Positions 1 to 9,138 of a stretch of 64,000 nucleotides of DNA are shown one piece after another. The translations under genes and the position numbers were made by a program. How positions within the stretch are numbered: the stretch's first letter is position 1; each line of letters opens with the position of its first letter. The notes below the pieces were generated by a model. The model was not told the DNA's origin. It worked only from the letters and a program-made list of their open reading frames with translations, and made no database searches. This DNA is from DATBGO01 sp963695645 (GTDB lineage: Bacteria > Actinomycetota > Actinomycetes > Streptosporangiales > Streptosporangiaceae): the NCBI GenBank assembly GCA_963695645.1, contig CAVOHC010000007.1:326299-390298 (forward strand), given 5' to 3'.

Positions 1-1526
1 AGCGGCCAGCCTGCCGGCTTGCCGCCGTCCGGAGCCAGGTCGGGGCCTGCAAGCACGAAGCCGCGGTCGTCCCGGGCGACCACGCCGTCGAGCCAGCCGG
101 TCAGGGGCGCGGCGCCGATGAACAGAAACAGCCATTGCGCGTCGACGGTTTCGGTAGCGCCGGAGGAGTTGTCGCGGAGCGTGAGCCGTTCCAGATGGTC
201 ACTCCCGTGCGCCGCGGTGACCTCGGTGCAGCCGCGGACCGAGATGTTGGGGACGTTATCGATCTGCTGGATGAGGTAGTACGACATCGACGTGTGCAGC
301 GATGCGCCGCGGACCAGGATCGTCACCGACCGCGCGACCCTGGCCAGGTAGACCGCCGCCTGCCCGGCCGAGTTGGCGCCGCCCACGATGTACACGTCCT
401 GATCCGTGCAGCCGACCGCCCCGGTGAGCGCGGACCCGTAGAAGATGCCGCGCCCGGTCAGCTCGGCGAGGCCGGGAGCTGCCAGCTGCCGGTAAGTGAC
501 CCCGGTGGCCAGGATCACCGTGTGCGCGCTGATCGCCGCGCCGTCCGCGAACCGGACGCTGCGGCCCGACCCGTTAACCTCCAGGCCGACGACGTCGCGG
601 GTGGTGAGCACCTCGGCCCCGAACTTGTGGGCCTGGCGCCGGGCCCGGTCGGTCAGCTGTGCGCCCGACACGCCGTCAGGAAAGCCCAGGTAGTTCTCGA
701 TCCGTGAGCTCTGGCCTGCCTGGCCGCCGGTCGCGGTGCGCTCGACGAGCACGGTGCGAAGCCCCTCGGACGCGCCGTACACGGCGGCGCCGAGGCCTGC
801 CGGGCCGCCGCCGATCACGATCAGGTCGTAGAAGTCGGTGGACGGAGTAGTGCTGAGCCCGGCATTGGCGGCCAGCTCCGCGTCGGTCGGCGCAACCAGC
901 ACCTCGCCGTCGGCCGTGATCACGACCGGCAGCGTCAGCCCGTCGGCGGCGGCCGCCGTGAGCAGCCGCTCTCCTTCCGGCTCATCCGAGGCGTACCAGC
1001 GGTAGGGCACCTGGTTGCGGGCGAGGAATTCGCGAACCTCGTTGGAGCGGGCTGACCACCGGTGCCCGATCACCTTGATCTGGCTGACCGGCCGGTTGTC
1101 CGTGGTCAGCCAGGCATCGAGCAGCGCGTCGACCACCGGGTAGAGCTTCTCCTCCGGCGGATCCCACGGCTTGAGCAGATAGTGATCGAGATCAACGATG
1201 TTGATCGCGTCGATGGCCGCGTTGGTGTCCGCATAGGCGGTCAGCAGCACCCGCCGCGCTGCCGGGTACACGTCCATCGCCAGCTCGAGGAACTCGATGC
1301 CGTTCATCTGCGGCATCCGGTAGTCGGCCAGGATCACCGCGACCAGCTCGCCGCGCAGCTTCATCTGCCGCAGCGCGTCCAGGCCCGTATCGCCAGATTC
1401 GGCGCGCACGATCCGATAGCGCTCGCCGTAGCGGCGCCGCAGGTCGCGGGCGACCGCGCGGGACACGCCTGGGTCGTCGTCGACGGTCAGCATTGCCGGG
1501 CGCGCCGCGCCTTCTGGGCCTGTCAC
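1..1526 (-). CDS. Fused response-regulator receiver / thioredoxin reductase-like FAD oxidoreductase (3' end outside window)
   Basis: The minus-strand frame is open from about 1526 to the window edge. A GTG at 1526 or an ATG at 1493 could start it; I chose GTG because the residues before the ATG look like a normal short leader. The N-terminal ~120 residues form a CheY-like receiver: acidic cluster in LTVDDDPG, phospho-Asp in ILADYRMP, Thr in LLTAYAD, Lys in LLKPWD. About 90 residues with a glutaredoxin-like look but no CxxC follow. Then comes a TrxR-like FAD module with the dinucleotide motif VIGGGPAGLGA, TGGQAGQSSRIENYLGFP, and a second Rossmann motif IVGGANSAGQ. The redox CxxC of true thioredoxin reductases is missing; that stretch reads GSALTGAVGCTDQ. 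Fusions of this type are known in Actinobacteria, but their electron acceptor is not established. The C-terminus lies beyond position 1. Confidence 0.85.
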   Translation of the reverse strand, partial: MTGPEGAARPAMLTVDDDPGVSRAVARDLRRRYGERYRIVRAESGDTGLDALRQMKLRGELVAVILADYRMPQMNGIEFLELAMDVYPAARRVLLTAYADTNAAIDAINIVDLDHYLLKPWDPPEEKLYPVVDALLDAWLTTDNRPVSQIKVIGHRWSARSNEVREFLARNQVPYRWYASDEPEGERLLTAAAADGLTLPVVITADGEVLVAPTDAELAANAGLSTTPSTDFYDLIVIGGGPAGLGAAVYGASEGLRTVLVERTATGGQAGQSSRIENYLGFPDGVSGAQLTDRARRQAHKFGAEVLTTRDVVGLEVNGSGRSVRFADGAAISAHTVILATGVTYRQLAAPGLAELTGRGIFYGSALTGAVGCTDQDVYIVGGANSAGQAAVYLARVARSVTILVRGASLHTSMSYYLIQQIDNVPNISVRGCTEVTAAHGSDHLERLTLRDNSSGATETVDAQWLFLFIGAAPLTGWLDGVVARDDRGFVLAGPDLAPDGGKPAGWP

Positions 1527-1672
1527 CGGCGCGAGGATGGAACGTCGATGTCGGGTTCGGGACCGAGCACTCGCATCACCCCATTTTAAGCGCGGTTGCG
1601 CTTCGATGCATGACCGGCGCCTACGGTGGCAGCACGACGTGATACGACGAAGCATCGGGGCTGGAGGGGATC

Positions 1673-1729
1673 ATGACGGCCGCAACCGGTCAGGTCATCA
1701 GCGCGGACCGGGCACTCCATGGCTCCTAG
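1673..1729 (+). CDS. Possible 18-aa leader ORF overlapping the HAD gene start
   Basis: An ATG at 1673 is preceded at good spacing by a purine-rich GGAGGGG. It opens an 18-codon frame (MTAATGQVISADRALHGS) that stops 11 bases inside the HAD gene. The HAD ATG at 1719 has no comparable ribosome binding site of its own, so coupling of the two starts is plausible. No function is recognisable in the peptide. It could instead be the true 5' end of the HAD gene in an out-of-frame form. Confidence 0.3.
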   Translation: MTAATGQVISADRALHGS

Positions 1730-2387
1730 GCGGCGCGGCGGGGTCCTCTTCGACGTGGACGGCACCCTCCTTGACACCAGCTACCTGCACGTTGCCGCCT
1801 GGTGGGAGGCGTTCCGTGAGCGCGGCCACGACGTCCGCTGCGCGGACATCCACCGGGCTATCGGGCTGGAGTCCGGCGAGCTGATCCAGCGGGTAATCGG
1901 CAAGCCAGATCCGTCAGTGAGCGACGCGCATAGCCGGCACTACGCGCCGTACCTGGGCCGGATGCGCCGGCTGCCCGGCGCCAGGGAGCTGCTCGTGGCG
2001 ACCGCGCGGCTCGGCCTCAACGTGGTCCTTGCCACCAGCGCGAAAGCGGACGACCTTGACCTCATGCTCGGCGCTCTCGGGGCCGGCAGCTCGATCCGCA
2101 CCGTCGTCAGCTCGGCCGATGTCGAGCAGGCCAAGCCTGGTCCAGACATCATCGAGCAGGCGCTGAGCGAGTCAGGCACCGCCCGGACGGATGCCGTCAT
2201 GGTCGGGGACTCAGTCTGGGACGTGATCGCGGCCAGGCGGGCGCGGCTGCCGTGTATCGGCGTGCTGTCGGGCGGGATCGCCGCGGAGCAGCTCCGTGAG
2301 GCCGGCGCTGCCGAGATCTACCCGGATGCTGCCGCGCTGCTTGAGGACCTGGAGGCCAGCGGGATCGGCCGCCTTGCGGCCCACTGA
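1719..2387 (+). CDS. HAD-family phosphatase (phosphoglycolate phosphatase-like)
   Basis: This 222-aa protein has the haloacid dehalogenase motifs in order. Motif I is FDVDGTLLDTS near residue 11, with both catalytic Asp residues. Motif II is a Thr/Ser in VLATSAKADD, and the conserved Lys lies in EQAKPGPDI. Motif III is VMVGDSVWDV. The helical cap between motifs I and II (about residues 20-85) is of the C1 type seen in phosphoglycolate phosphatase and beta-phosphoglucomutase relatives. It should be a cytoplasmic Mg-dependent hydrolase of a small phosphate ester; the substrate cannot be read from sequence. It is flanked by minus-strand genes and so stands alone. The ATG at 1719 may be translationally coupled to the leader frame at 1673. 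Confidence 0.85.
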   Translation: MAPRRRGGVLFDVDGTLLDTSYLHVAAWWEAFRERGHDVRCADIHRAIGLESGELIQRVIGKPDPSVSDAHSRHYAPYLGRMRRLPGARELLVATARLGLNVVLATSAKADDLDLMLGALGAGSSIRTVVSSADVEQAKPGPDIIEQALSESGTARTDAVMVGDSVWDVIAARRARLPCIGVLSGGIAAEQLREAGAAEIYPDAAALLEDLEASGIGRLAAH

Positions 2388-2424
2388 GGCGGCCGGATTG
2401 CCGGGCACCGGCCACGGCGCGGCG

Positions 2425-3423
2425 TCAGGAGTCGAGGAAGTAGTCGTTAATGTATTTCTCGCCCTCATCGCAGAAGAACGTCACGACGTGCCCGAGGTCT
2501 GGGTGGCGCGCCCGGAGTTCGCGGGCGGCAACGAGATTCGCGCCGGAACTCGGCCCCACGAACAGCCCGCACTCACGGGCCAGGCGGCGCATCTCGCTGA
2601 TCGCCGCGTCGCTGTCCACGGCCACTATCTCATCGATCATATGACGGTGCCTGGCGTAGATGCCGGGCACGAAGCCGTCGGCGATGCCCTCGATGAGGTG
2701 CTGGCCGACCTCGCCGCACATCAGCGTGCACGACTCGTTGGGCTCGATGGCGACGACGCGGCACGATGGGTTGCGCGCGCGGAAGCACTGGCCGACGCCG
2801 ACGATGGTCCCTCCGGTGCCGACACCGTTGACCACGGCGTCCGGGACCACGCCCGGCGGCAGCTGGGCGAGCGTCTCCGGGCCAAGCCAGGTGCGGTTCT
2901 CCTCGACGTTCCACTCTGAATCGAATTGCCGCGGCGCGAAGTGCCCGGGCTCTCCGCCGATTTCCCTGGCCTTGGCCAGCGCGTCATTGACGTGAAAGTC
3001 ACCGAGTTTCATTACCTGCGCGCCGAACGCCCGCGAGATCGCCACCCGCTCGCCGGTCATCCCGTTCGGCATGACGACGAGCATCTGGTAGCCCTTAACA
3101 GCGGCGACCATGCTCATCGCGTTCCCGGTATTGCCGCTGCTCGCCTCGACGATGGTGTCCCCGGGCCGCAGCAGCCCCTCCCGCTCCGCCCGCTCGATCA
3201 TGTACTTGGCGATGCGTGCCTTGATGGATCCGGACGGGTTGAGGTGCTCGAGCTTGACCCATATCCCGTCGACCATGACCAGGGGCGTATTACCGATCGC
3301 GTCGAGGATCGTGCTGCCGCCGCTCCTGGGCGGCTCAGCCGCCGGCGCCGCGCCCCCAGACGGGCCGGCCGCAGGTCCCCGCGCCTCGTGGACCGCAGCA
3401 CGCGCCCCATCTGTCGCATTCAT
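2425..3423 (-). CDS. PLP-dependent cysteine synthase-like enzyme
   Basis: About 332 residues. After an Ala/Pro/Gly-rich N-terminal extension of roughly 37 residues the fold-type II PLP core begins: ILDAIGNTPLV, the PLP lysine in NPSGSIKARIAKYM, substrate loop EASSGNTG, phosphate-binding GVGTGGTIVG, and a C-terminal FFCDEGEKYINDYF. This is the O-acetylserine sulfhydrylase / cystathionine beta-synthase layout without CBS domains. It probably makes cysteine or a related beta-substituted alanine from an activated serine. The ATG at 3423 is chosen; a GTG at 3444 is possible. It is convergent with the HAD gene, 37 bp away. The low-complexity N-terminus is unusual for CysK and may not be conserved. 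Confidence 0.85.
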   Translation of the reverse strand: MNATDGARAAVHEARGPAAGPSGGAAPAAEPPRSGGSTILDAIGNTPLVMVDGIWVKLEHLNPSGSIKARIAKYMIERAEREGLLRPGDTIVEASSGNTGNAMSMVAAVKGYQMLVVMPNGMTGERVAISRAFGAQVMKLGDFHVNDALAKAREIGGEPGHFAPRQFDSEWNVEENRTWLGPETLAQLPPGVVPDAVVNGVGTGGTIVGVGQCFRARNPSCRVVAIEPNESCTLMCGEVGQHLIEGIADGFVPGIYARHRHMIDEIVAVDSDAAISEMRRLARECGLFVGPSSGANLVAARELRARHPDLGHVVTFFCDEGEKYINDYFLDS

Positions 3424-3625
3424 AGCTGCACCATATGCGGGCACGGCCGATCCGTCTGCTTACGAGTCCGCGAAGCGAGCGTTCCCGCCGGCACTGACAC
3501 TTCGGCTGTCCTCACCGCATGCGCCGTCCGATGCGCCATCGCGGCCTGCGTCGATGCGCCAGGACAGCTAATGCCCGGAGAGTAGACCGCGGCGAACCGG
3601 CGCGGCAAGGGCATTTGCCGCCCGC

Positions 3626-4423
3626 TCAGGTCGGCTTGCCAGGCACGGCCGGCTGGTCGTGCCGACCGGTGAGCAGGTCCTGGACACGGACCTTCGCGCG
3701 GATCACCGGCAGGCGCAGTCGCTGCTCGCGGCTGCCGGCCCTGGCGAGCTTCCCCGGCCGGTCCCGGTAGCGCCAGCGGGCCCACGGGGAGCCTGGCCGG
3801 GCGAGCCTGATCGCGCCTGCGATGAAGAGCGGTGGCACGAACAGGCCGAACAGCCCGGTCCAGACCTTGCCCTTCAGCAATGTGATCGTGGCGAGCACGA
3901 AGAGCACCGCCACGGCCGCGATGAACGTCAGGACCGCGCCGAGGCTTCCAGGCAGCCATTCGTAGTCGGCGACGCTTTTCACGCCGGCCGGGCTGACGCC
4001 GACCGGGCTGATCCCGATCAGCAGCAGCGCCGTCACTCCCGCGGCGGCGAAGACGGCGTCGATCGACAGCCGTCCCTCATTGCTCCAGTACACATCGCGC
4101 AGGTGTAGCAGGAGCGCGAACTCATCGAGCACCAGCGCGGTGCCGAGGCCGAACAAGGCCGCGGGTCCCGATCGCCAGCCGAGCGAGTACAGCGGCGCTG
4201 CCAGCTGGGCTACGCCGCCGATAGCCATGAACACCACGCCGAAGACCATGTGATGGATGTGCACCGCGCCGGCGACGACATTGCCCGGCCACCACCGGAC
4301 CTGCGCCCGGATCAGCCGTACCGACAGCCGGATGAATCCGAAGCCGGCCACGAACGCCACGAAGAAGCAGAACAGCGGCAGCCGGCCGGTCTGCACGATC
4401 TGCGCTTCGAACCAACCGGACAT
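3626..4423 (-). CDS. Polytopic membrane protein of unknown function
   Basis: A 265-aa protein with about six hydrophobic segments (LPLFCFFVAFVAGFGFI, MVFGVVFMAIGG, ALFGLGTALVLDEFALLL, FAAAGVTALLLIGI, VLTFIAAVAVLFVLATITLL and LFGLFVPPLFIAGAI). A conserved-looking motif VHIHHMVFG follows the first TM segment. The C-terminal 50 residues are basic and cytoplasmic (RWRYRDRPGKLAR...). The ATG at 4423 is preceded by AGGGGGTGGG, better than the GTG at 4447. I know similar proteins as actinobacterial hypotheticals but no assigned role. The two His in the HIHH motif and the Asp/Glu in LDEF could bind a metal; that is only a suggestion. Confidence 0.7.
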   Translation of the reverse strand: MSGWFEAQIVQTGRLPLFCFFVAFVAGFGFIRLSVRLIRAQVRWWPGNVVAGAVHIHHMVFGVVFMAIGGVAQLAAPLYSLGWRSGPAALFGLGTALVLDEFALLLHLRDVYWSNEGRLSIDAVFAAAGVTALLLIGISPVGVSPAGVKSVADYEWLPGSLGAVLTFIAAVAVLFVLATITLLKGKVWTGLFGLFVPPLFIAGAIRLARPGSPWARWRYRDRPGKLARAGSREQRLRLPVIRAKVRVQDLLTGRHDQPAVPGKPT

Positions 4424-4619
4424 CCCACCCCCTACCCCGGTGTCCACCGGGCCCAGGTAACGGCGGCAGGCACCCCGTCAAGTCTCCCGTACCCGGGGAA
4501 CTGCCCGCCAGCACTGCGGTGGGCGAGAATGCTCCTGATCGAGGCCGTCCGGATCTGCGGCAACTGACCGGGAGGAGCGCGGCGGAAGAAACAGCTCCGG
4601 GCCTGAGTTGAGCTGCTAA

Positions 4620-5633
4620 GTGACTGACGTGCCGCTTTCCGTTCTTGACCTATCGCCGGTAGCCGCGGGAACCACTGCCGGGCAGGCCCTCCGCCAGACG
4701 ACCGAGCTGGCCAGGCGCACCGAGGAGCTTGGCTACCAGCGGTTCTGGGTGGCCGAGCACCACAACATGCCGGCGATCGCCAGCTCAGCGCCTGCCGTGC
4801 TGATCGCGCATCTAGCGGCGGCCACGTCCAGGATCCGGGTCGGGTCCGGCGGGGTAATGCTGCCCAACCACGCCCCGCTGGTAGTCGCCGAGCAGTTCGG
4901 CACCCTGGAAGCGCTGCATCCGGGCCGGATCGATCTGGGCATCGGCCGGGCCCCTGGCACTGATCAGCTCACCGCCCTGGCGCTGCGCCGCACGATGGAA
5001 GGCTTGTCGGCCGAGGCATTCCCGCAGGAGCTCGACGCTCTGATCCGGCTGTTCACCGGCGAGGACCCGCGGGCGCGGATCACCGCAACGCCCGGCCGGG
5101 GGGACATGCCTGCGATATGGCTGCTCGGCTCCAGCGGATTCAGCGCGCAGCTGGCCGGGCTGCTCGGACTGCCGTTCTCCTTCGCCCACCATTTCAGCGC
5201 CGCCAATACGGTGCCCGCGCTGGCCTTGTACCGGCAGCAGTTCCGGCCGTCTCGGTGGCTTCAGCGGCCTCAGGCAATGGTGGCGGTGAACGCGATCTGC
5301 GCCGACACCGATGAGCGGGCCCGCTGGCTGTCCGGCCCGGCTGCCCTGTCATTCCTGCAGCTGCGCGCCGGGCGGCCGCAGCCGCTGGCAACCCCCGAGG
5401 AAGCAGCCGCCTACCCGTACTCGGACCGGGAGCTGGAGTTCGCCGCGGAGCGTTTTGCTGGCCAGGCGGTCGGCTCGGCGGAGACGGTCGGCCGGCAGCT
5501 GGCCGCGCTTCGGGAGCGATCCGGCGCTGATGAGCTGATGCTCACCGCGATGGTGTATGACATCGAGGACCGGATTCGTTCCTTCGAGCTGATCGCCGAG
5601 AAGGTAGCGCCCGGGCTGCGCGCACCCGGCTAG
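4620..5633 (+). CDS. LLM-class flavin-dependent oxidoreductase (luciferase-like, MsnO8 type)
   Basis: A 337-aa single-domain bacterial luciferase-family protein. It begins at GTG 4620 with VPLSVLDLSPV and continues with ARRTEELGYQRFWVAEHHN, GSGGVMLPNHAPLVVAEQFG and LGIGRAPGTD, the usual F420/FMN-binding TIM-barrel signatures of the MsnO8 subgroup. LLGSSGFSAQLAG and LPFSFAHHF lie in the second half. It likely oxidises a small organic substrate with reduced flavin or F420; the substrate is unknown. It runs divergently from the membrane-protein gene, with about 200 bp between them for promoters. Length is normal for the family (330-340 aa). Confidence 0.85.
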   Translation: MTDVPLSVLDLSPVAAGTTAGQALRQTTELARRTEELGYQRFWVAEHHNMPAIASSAPAVLIAHLAAATSRIRVGSGGVMLPNHAPLVVAEQFGTLEALHPGRIDLGIGRAPGTDQLTALALRRTMEGLSAEAFPQELDALIRLFTGEDPRARITATPGRGDMPAIWLLGSSGFSAQLAGLLGLPFSFAHHFSAANTVPALALYRQQFRPSRWLQRPQAMVAVNAICADTDERARWLSGPAALSFLQLRAGRPQPLATPEEAAAYPYSDRELEFAAERFAGQAVGSAETVGRQLAALRERSGADELMLTAMVYDIEDRIRSFELIAEKVAPGLRAPG

Positions 5634-5682
5634 CGAGCTCGCCCCCGGCCGCCCGCATCGGCTGCCGGTGTATCGTGCAGCA

Positions 5683-6162
5683 ATGTCGTCCGCCTCAGAG
5701 CGTGATTTCCCGCGCGGCAGTCCCGACGAGCGAGAGCTGTTCTTGCGCTGGCTCCGGTTCCTCCGGGGCGCGGTGATCCGCAAAGTCGATGGTCTCAGCG
5801 ATGAGCAGGCCCGCTGGCGGCCGGGCAATGCCCTGATCCCGCTGCTCGGCATCGTCAACCACCTCACTCACGTCGAGTGGCGGTGGATCGACGGCGGGAT
5901 GCTCGGGCAGGAAGTCAGCAGGAGTGAAACGGAGTTCAGCCCCGGACCGGAGCTGACGGTGAGCGCCGCGGTCGCCGCCTACCGGGAACGTGCGGCTGCC
6001 ACTGATGCGGTCGTCATGTCGATGCCGCTCACCGCGCCGTGCGGCCGGGCCGCCGACGCCGACCTCCGCTGGGTGCTGTTGCACCTGATCAACGAGACGG
6101 CGCGGCACGCGGGACACGCCGACGCGACGCGCGAACTGCTAGACGGCTGCACCGGCGAGTGA
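5683..6162 (+). CDS. DinB/DUF664-family protein
   Basis: A 159-aa four-helix DinB-like protein. It shows ERELFLRWLRFLRGAVI, LSDEQARWRPGNALIP and the metal-ligand helix IVNHLTHVEWRWIDGG (His). A C-terminal helix LLHLINETARHAGHAD supplies two more His at the expected spacing for the DinB metal triad. DinB proteins in actinomycetes are often mycothiol- or bacillithiol-dependent transferases; that link is family knowledge and is not shown here. The ATG at 5683 is preferred over GTG 5668. It follows the LLM gene by 49 bp on the same strand and could be cotranscribed. Confidence 0.8.
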   Translation: MSSASERDFPRGSPDERELFLRWLRFLRGAVIRKVDGLSDEQARWRPGNALIPLLGIVNHLTHVEWRWIDGGMLGQEVSRSETEFSPGPELTVSAAVAAYRERAAATDAVVMSMPLTAPCGRAADADLRWVLLHLINETARHAGHADATRELLDGCTGE

Positions 6163-6472
6163 GCGGTCGCGGAATGGCTGCCCGCTGTCCGTGCGGAGCG
6201 TGTGCGTCCCGGGCCTATCGCGGCCCCGGGCGCGTAGCGTGTCGGACGGGACGCTTGTCGCGTCCCCGGCGTGACAGGTTTCTTGCCATGCGGAGCGGCG
6301 CGGGAGTCGCGATCGTTCGGGCCGCACGCAGAGCCGAAGGGCCCGGCTTCCCGGGACCTCGGCCTGCTGCGGTCGCCAGCAGCGGCGGCGCACCGTAAGG
6401 GGAGTACCTGATCGCGCCGGAAGCGCCGCCGGTGACCACGCAGGCTGGCGGCCAGCTGAACCGGAGAGGGAC

Positions 6473-6907
6473 ATGCCAGGTCAACCGATCGACCATGCGG
6501 GGCTCGAGCCGCTGCCCTTTGACACCTGCCTGGAGCTGCTTGCCTCGGCACCGCTGGGGCGAGTCGGCTTCCACGCGGACGGTGAGCTGGTGATCCTGCC
6601 GGTGAACCATGTCATGGACGGACAGGACGTGGCCTTCCGCACGGCCCGGGGGTCGAAGCTCGCCGCAGCGGGCGAGCAGGGCGTAGTCGCGTTCGAGGCC
6701 GACTTCTATGATCAGCAGAGCCGGTCGGGGTGGAGTGTGCTGGTGACCGGCGTCGCGACGGTAGTGTACGAGGCGCCCGAAACCGAGCGGCTCAGCCGCC
6801 TCGGGCTGGACCGGTGGGCCGCCAACGTGGAACATCCGTTCTGGGTCCGGATCCGGGCCACCTCAGTGACGGGACGGCGGACGCCAGGGATCAGCGCCGC
6901 GGGCTAG
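6473..6907 (+). CDS. Pyridoxamine 5'-phosphate oxidase-family flavoprotein
   Basis: A 144-aa split-barrel protein of the PPOX class. The order is FDTCLELLASAPLGRVGFHADGE (N-terminal helix and first strand), ILPVNHVMDGQDVAFRTARGSKLAAA (FMN phosphate-binding region), GVVAFEADFYD, WSVLVTGVATVV, and WVRIRATSVTGRRTPG at the end. Small actinobacterial members bind FMN, F420 or heme; which one applies here cannot be told. The 5' flank carries GGAGAGGGAC just before the ATG. The gene stands alone on the plus strand between the DinB gene and a convergent acyltransferase. Confidence 0.85.
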   Translation: MPGQPIDHAGLEPLPFDTCLELLASAPLGRVGFHADGELVILPVNHVMDGQDVAFRTARGSKLAAAGEQGVVAFEADFYDQQSRSGWSVLVTGVATVVYEAPETERLSRLGLDRWAANVEHPFWVRIRATSVTGRRTPGISAAG

Positions 6908-6983
6908 ACGGTAGCGGCGGCCCTGGCTGCCGGTGCCGCGAGCCGCCGCTGCTGGCGCCGCAGCCGTCTGGCGCCGCCGCTGA

Positions 6984-8969
6984 CTATCCGACCAGGCAGC
7001 CGCTGCTGTGGCCGGTTTGCGGGAATGCCTTGGCCAGGGCGTCGGCGATCTTCTTGGCGCGGGCGGCGTAACCGGCCGAGGTGTAGTGAATTCCGTCCGC
7101 GATGAACCACTTGTTCTTCGCTACGGAGGCCCAGTCGAATATCCGCATGTTCGGGTACCTGGGGCAGGCGCGAAGGAGGGTGTTATCCCACTTCAGCATG
7201 TTCGCCTCGGCGTAGGGGCCGCTGACGAGCAGGGACTTCACGTTGACCCACATGACAGGCTCGCCGTGGGCCGCGGACATCATCCGCTCGATCCGGGTCA
7301 TCAGCCCGATCTGTGAGCCGACGGCCACGTCAGCGGTGTCGTTGGTGCCCAGGGCGATCACCCAGCAGCCCCGGAATCCCGCCGCCGCCATCGCGCGGGC
7401 TGCGTCGTAACCGTTGACCTGCCCGGGCAGCACCTCGACTACCGACCGCGCGCCCGAGATGTCCGTGCGGACGGTCTGCACGCCGACGTCCTCATACCGT
7501 GCGGGGATCCGTTTGGCCGGGTTAGGCAGGTAGTCGGGCGAGACCAGGCCATCGGAGGTCGAGTCACCAAGGTGCGCGACGGCGCGGCAGGAGGTGCGCA
7601 GCGGCCCGGTGTTCGGCGCGGCCGCCAGGGACGACCGCGGCGATCCGGCAGTCGCCGGGCGTGCCCTGGCAGTCGAGACCGACTTGATGGCCGACTGCGA
7701 GGCGCTAGCGGCAAGAGAAGCCGGGCTGCCCGCGGCCGGGGTCGGGGCCGGGAAGGCGCCGGCGAGGCCGCCGCAGGCGACAATGAACACCCCGGATCCG
7801 GCCACCGCCGCGGCTATGCCACCCAGCTTGACGGGCCGGGCGCGCCAGCCTGCTGCGCGGACCCGCGCCGCCAGCCGCTCGATGGCGCCATGCCGCACGG
7901 GCTCCTCAACGAACTGCCAGGACAGAGCGGCCAGGGCCACGCTCGCCGTCACCTGGAGCGCGGCCCGCGGCAGATCCTCCGCGGCGTTCGCTGGCGACGT
8001 CAGCACGATGACCGGATAGTGCCAGAGGTATATGCCGTAGGAGCGGACGCCGATCCACCGCAGTGGCCGCCAGCCAAGCGCAGCGCCCACCACGGTGCCC
8101 GGGCAAGCCGCCGCGGCCACGACGGCGACAGTCGCCATCGACAGCAGAGCGAGTCCGCCCCGGTACGTGAACGGCGAGTACTGACCGACCCGCCAGATCA
8201 TGACCGCGATCACGGCAAGGCCGGCGAGCCCGGCGCCGTCGAGCGGCAGGCGGGCCCAGATCGCCGGCCTCACCCGGTTCCGGCTTGGCCAGACCATCGC
8301 GAGGGCCGCGCCCGCGAGCAGGCCGAAGGCGCGGGTGTCCGTCCCTTCATAGACCCTCGTCGGATCCAGGCCCGGATGATAAAGCCGGAGCATGGCGAAC
8401 GCCGACGCGCCGGCCAGCACGAGCGTAGGCAGCGCCAGCCACCTGAGCGTGCCGACCCGGCGGGTCCGCAGGAAGCACACGCCCAGCAGGAGCAGCCAGG
8501 GCCAGACGATGTAGAACTGCTCCTCCACGGCCAGCGACCACAGGTGATCGAGCGGGCCGGGCGGCGCGAACCTCGCGAAGTAGGACTGGTTCGCCGCGAT
8601 GAGGTACCAGTTGCTTGAGTACGTGGCGGCGGCGGCCACCGCGCCGCGCAGGCCGGCCAGCCGGACCCGGTCAGCGATCGTCACCCACGCGGTCACGACG
8701 GCCAGCATCACGAACAGCGCGGGCAGTAGCCGGCGTGCCCGTCTGAGCCAGAAGTCGCCTAGGCGCAGGCTTCCATGAGCTGACCATTGCCCGAGCAGCA
8801 GGTCGGTGATGAGGTAGCCGCTGAGGGTGAAGAACACCCCGACTCCGAGCATCCCTCCGGGTGCCCACCCGAGCTGCTCGTGATACGCGATGACAGCGAG
8901 CACCGCGAGCGCGCGCAGCCCGTCAAGCCCCGGCATATAACGCTGACCGGTGCGTACCGGTTCCGGCAT
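6984..8969 (-). CDS. OafA/YrhL-type membrane O-acyltransferase with C-terminal SGNH domain
   Basis: About 661 residues. The N-terminal ~380 residues form an acyltransferase-3 domain: YMPGLDGLRALAVLAVIAYH (catalytic His), GVFFTLSGYLIT, and about ten TM segments, with SLAVEEQFYIVWPW and SYGIYLWHYPVI. A TM helix and a Ser/Ala/Pro-rich linker follow. The extracytoplasmic SGNH domain has Ser in HLGDSTSDG, the Gly/Asn block in ALGTNDT, and DGIHYT near the C-terminus. Such proteins move acetyl groups across the membrane to envelope polysaccharide or peptidoglycan. The ATG at 8969 has AAGGGGGAA upstream. The SGNH part closely resembles the next gene (9139-10137). Confidence 0.9.
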   Translation of the reverse strand: MPEPVRTGQRYMPGLDGLRALAVLAVIAYHEQLGWAPGGMLGVGVFFTLSGYLITDLLLGQWSAHGSLRLGDFWLRRARRLLPALFVMLAVVTAWVTIADRVRLAGLRGAVAAAATYSSNWYLIAANQSYFARFAPPGPLDHLWSLAVEEQFYIVWPWLLLLGVCFLRTRRVGTLRWLALPTLVLAGASAFAMLRLYHPGLDPTRVYEGTDTRAFGLLAGAALAMVWPSRNRVRPAIWARLPLDGAGLAGLAVIAVMIWRVGQYSPFTYRGGLALLSMATVAVVAAAACPGTVVGAALGWRPLRWIGVRSYGIYLWHYPVIVLTSPANAAEDLPRAALQVTASVALAALSWQFVEEPVRHGAIERLAARVRAAGWRARPVKLGGIAAAVAGSGVFIVACGGLAGAFPAPTPAAGSPASLAASASQSAIKSVSTARARPATAGSPRSSLAAAPNTGPLRTSCRAVAHLGDSTSDGLVSPDYLPNPAKRIPARYEDVGVQTVRTDISGARSVVEVLPGQVNGYDAARAMAAAGFRGCWVIALGTNDTADVAVGSQIGLMTRIERMMSAAHGEPVMWVNVKSLLVSGPYAEANMLKWDNTLLRACPRYPNMRIFDWASVAKNKWFIADGIHYTSAGYAARAKKIADALAKAFPQTGHSSGCLVG

Positions 8970-9138
8970 GGTAGTTCCCCCTTGCCGCGGGCCGGTCCGC
9001 CGGACTCCTTGCTGTCCGGCGCGTCTCGGGCCGCGCGGCAAGGGGGTCACTACCCAGAGTTACCTAATGATTACGTATTGTAGTTGGCAAGATACGGAAC
9101 CGGGCGGCACGGCGGCCGATATGGTCAGCCTGTTGCGG

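Noticed and set aside
7572..8618. 348-codon plus-strand frame over the acyltransferase
   Set aside because: Arg/Gly/Pro-rich shadow; the opposite strand encodes a full acyltransferase-3 domain.
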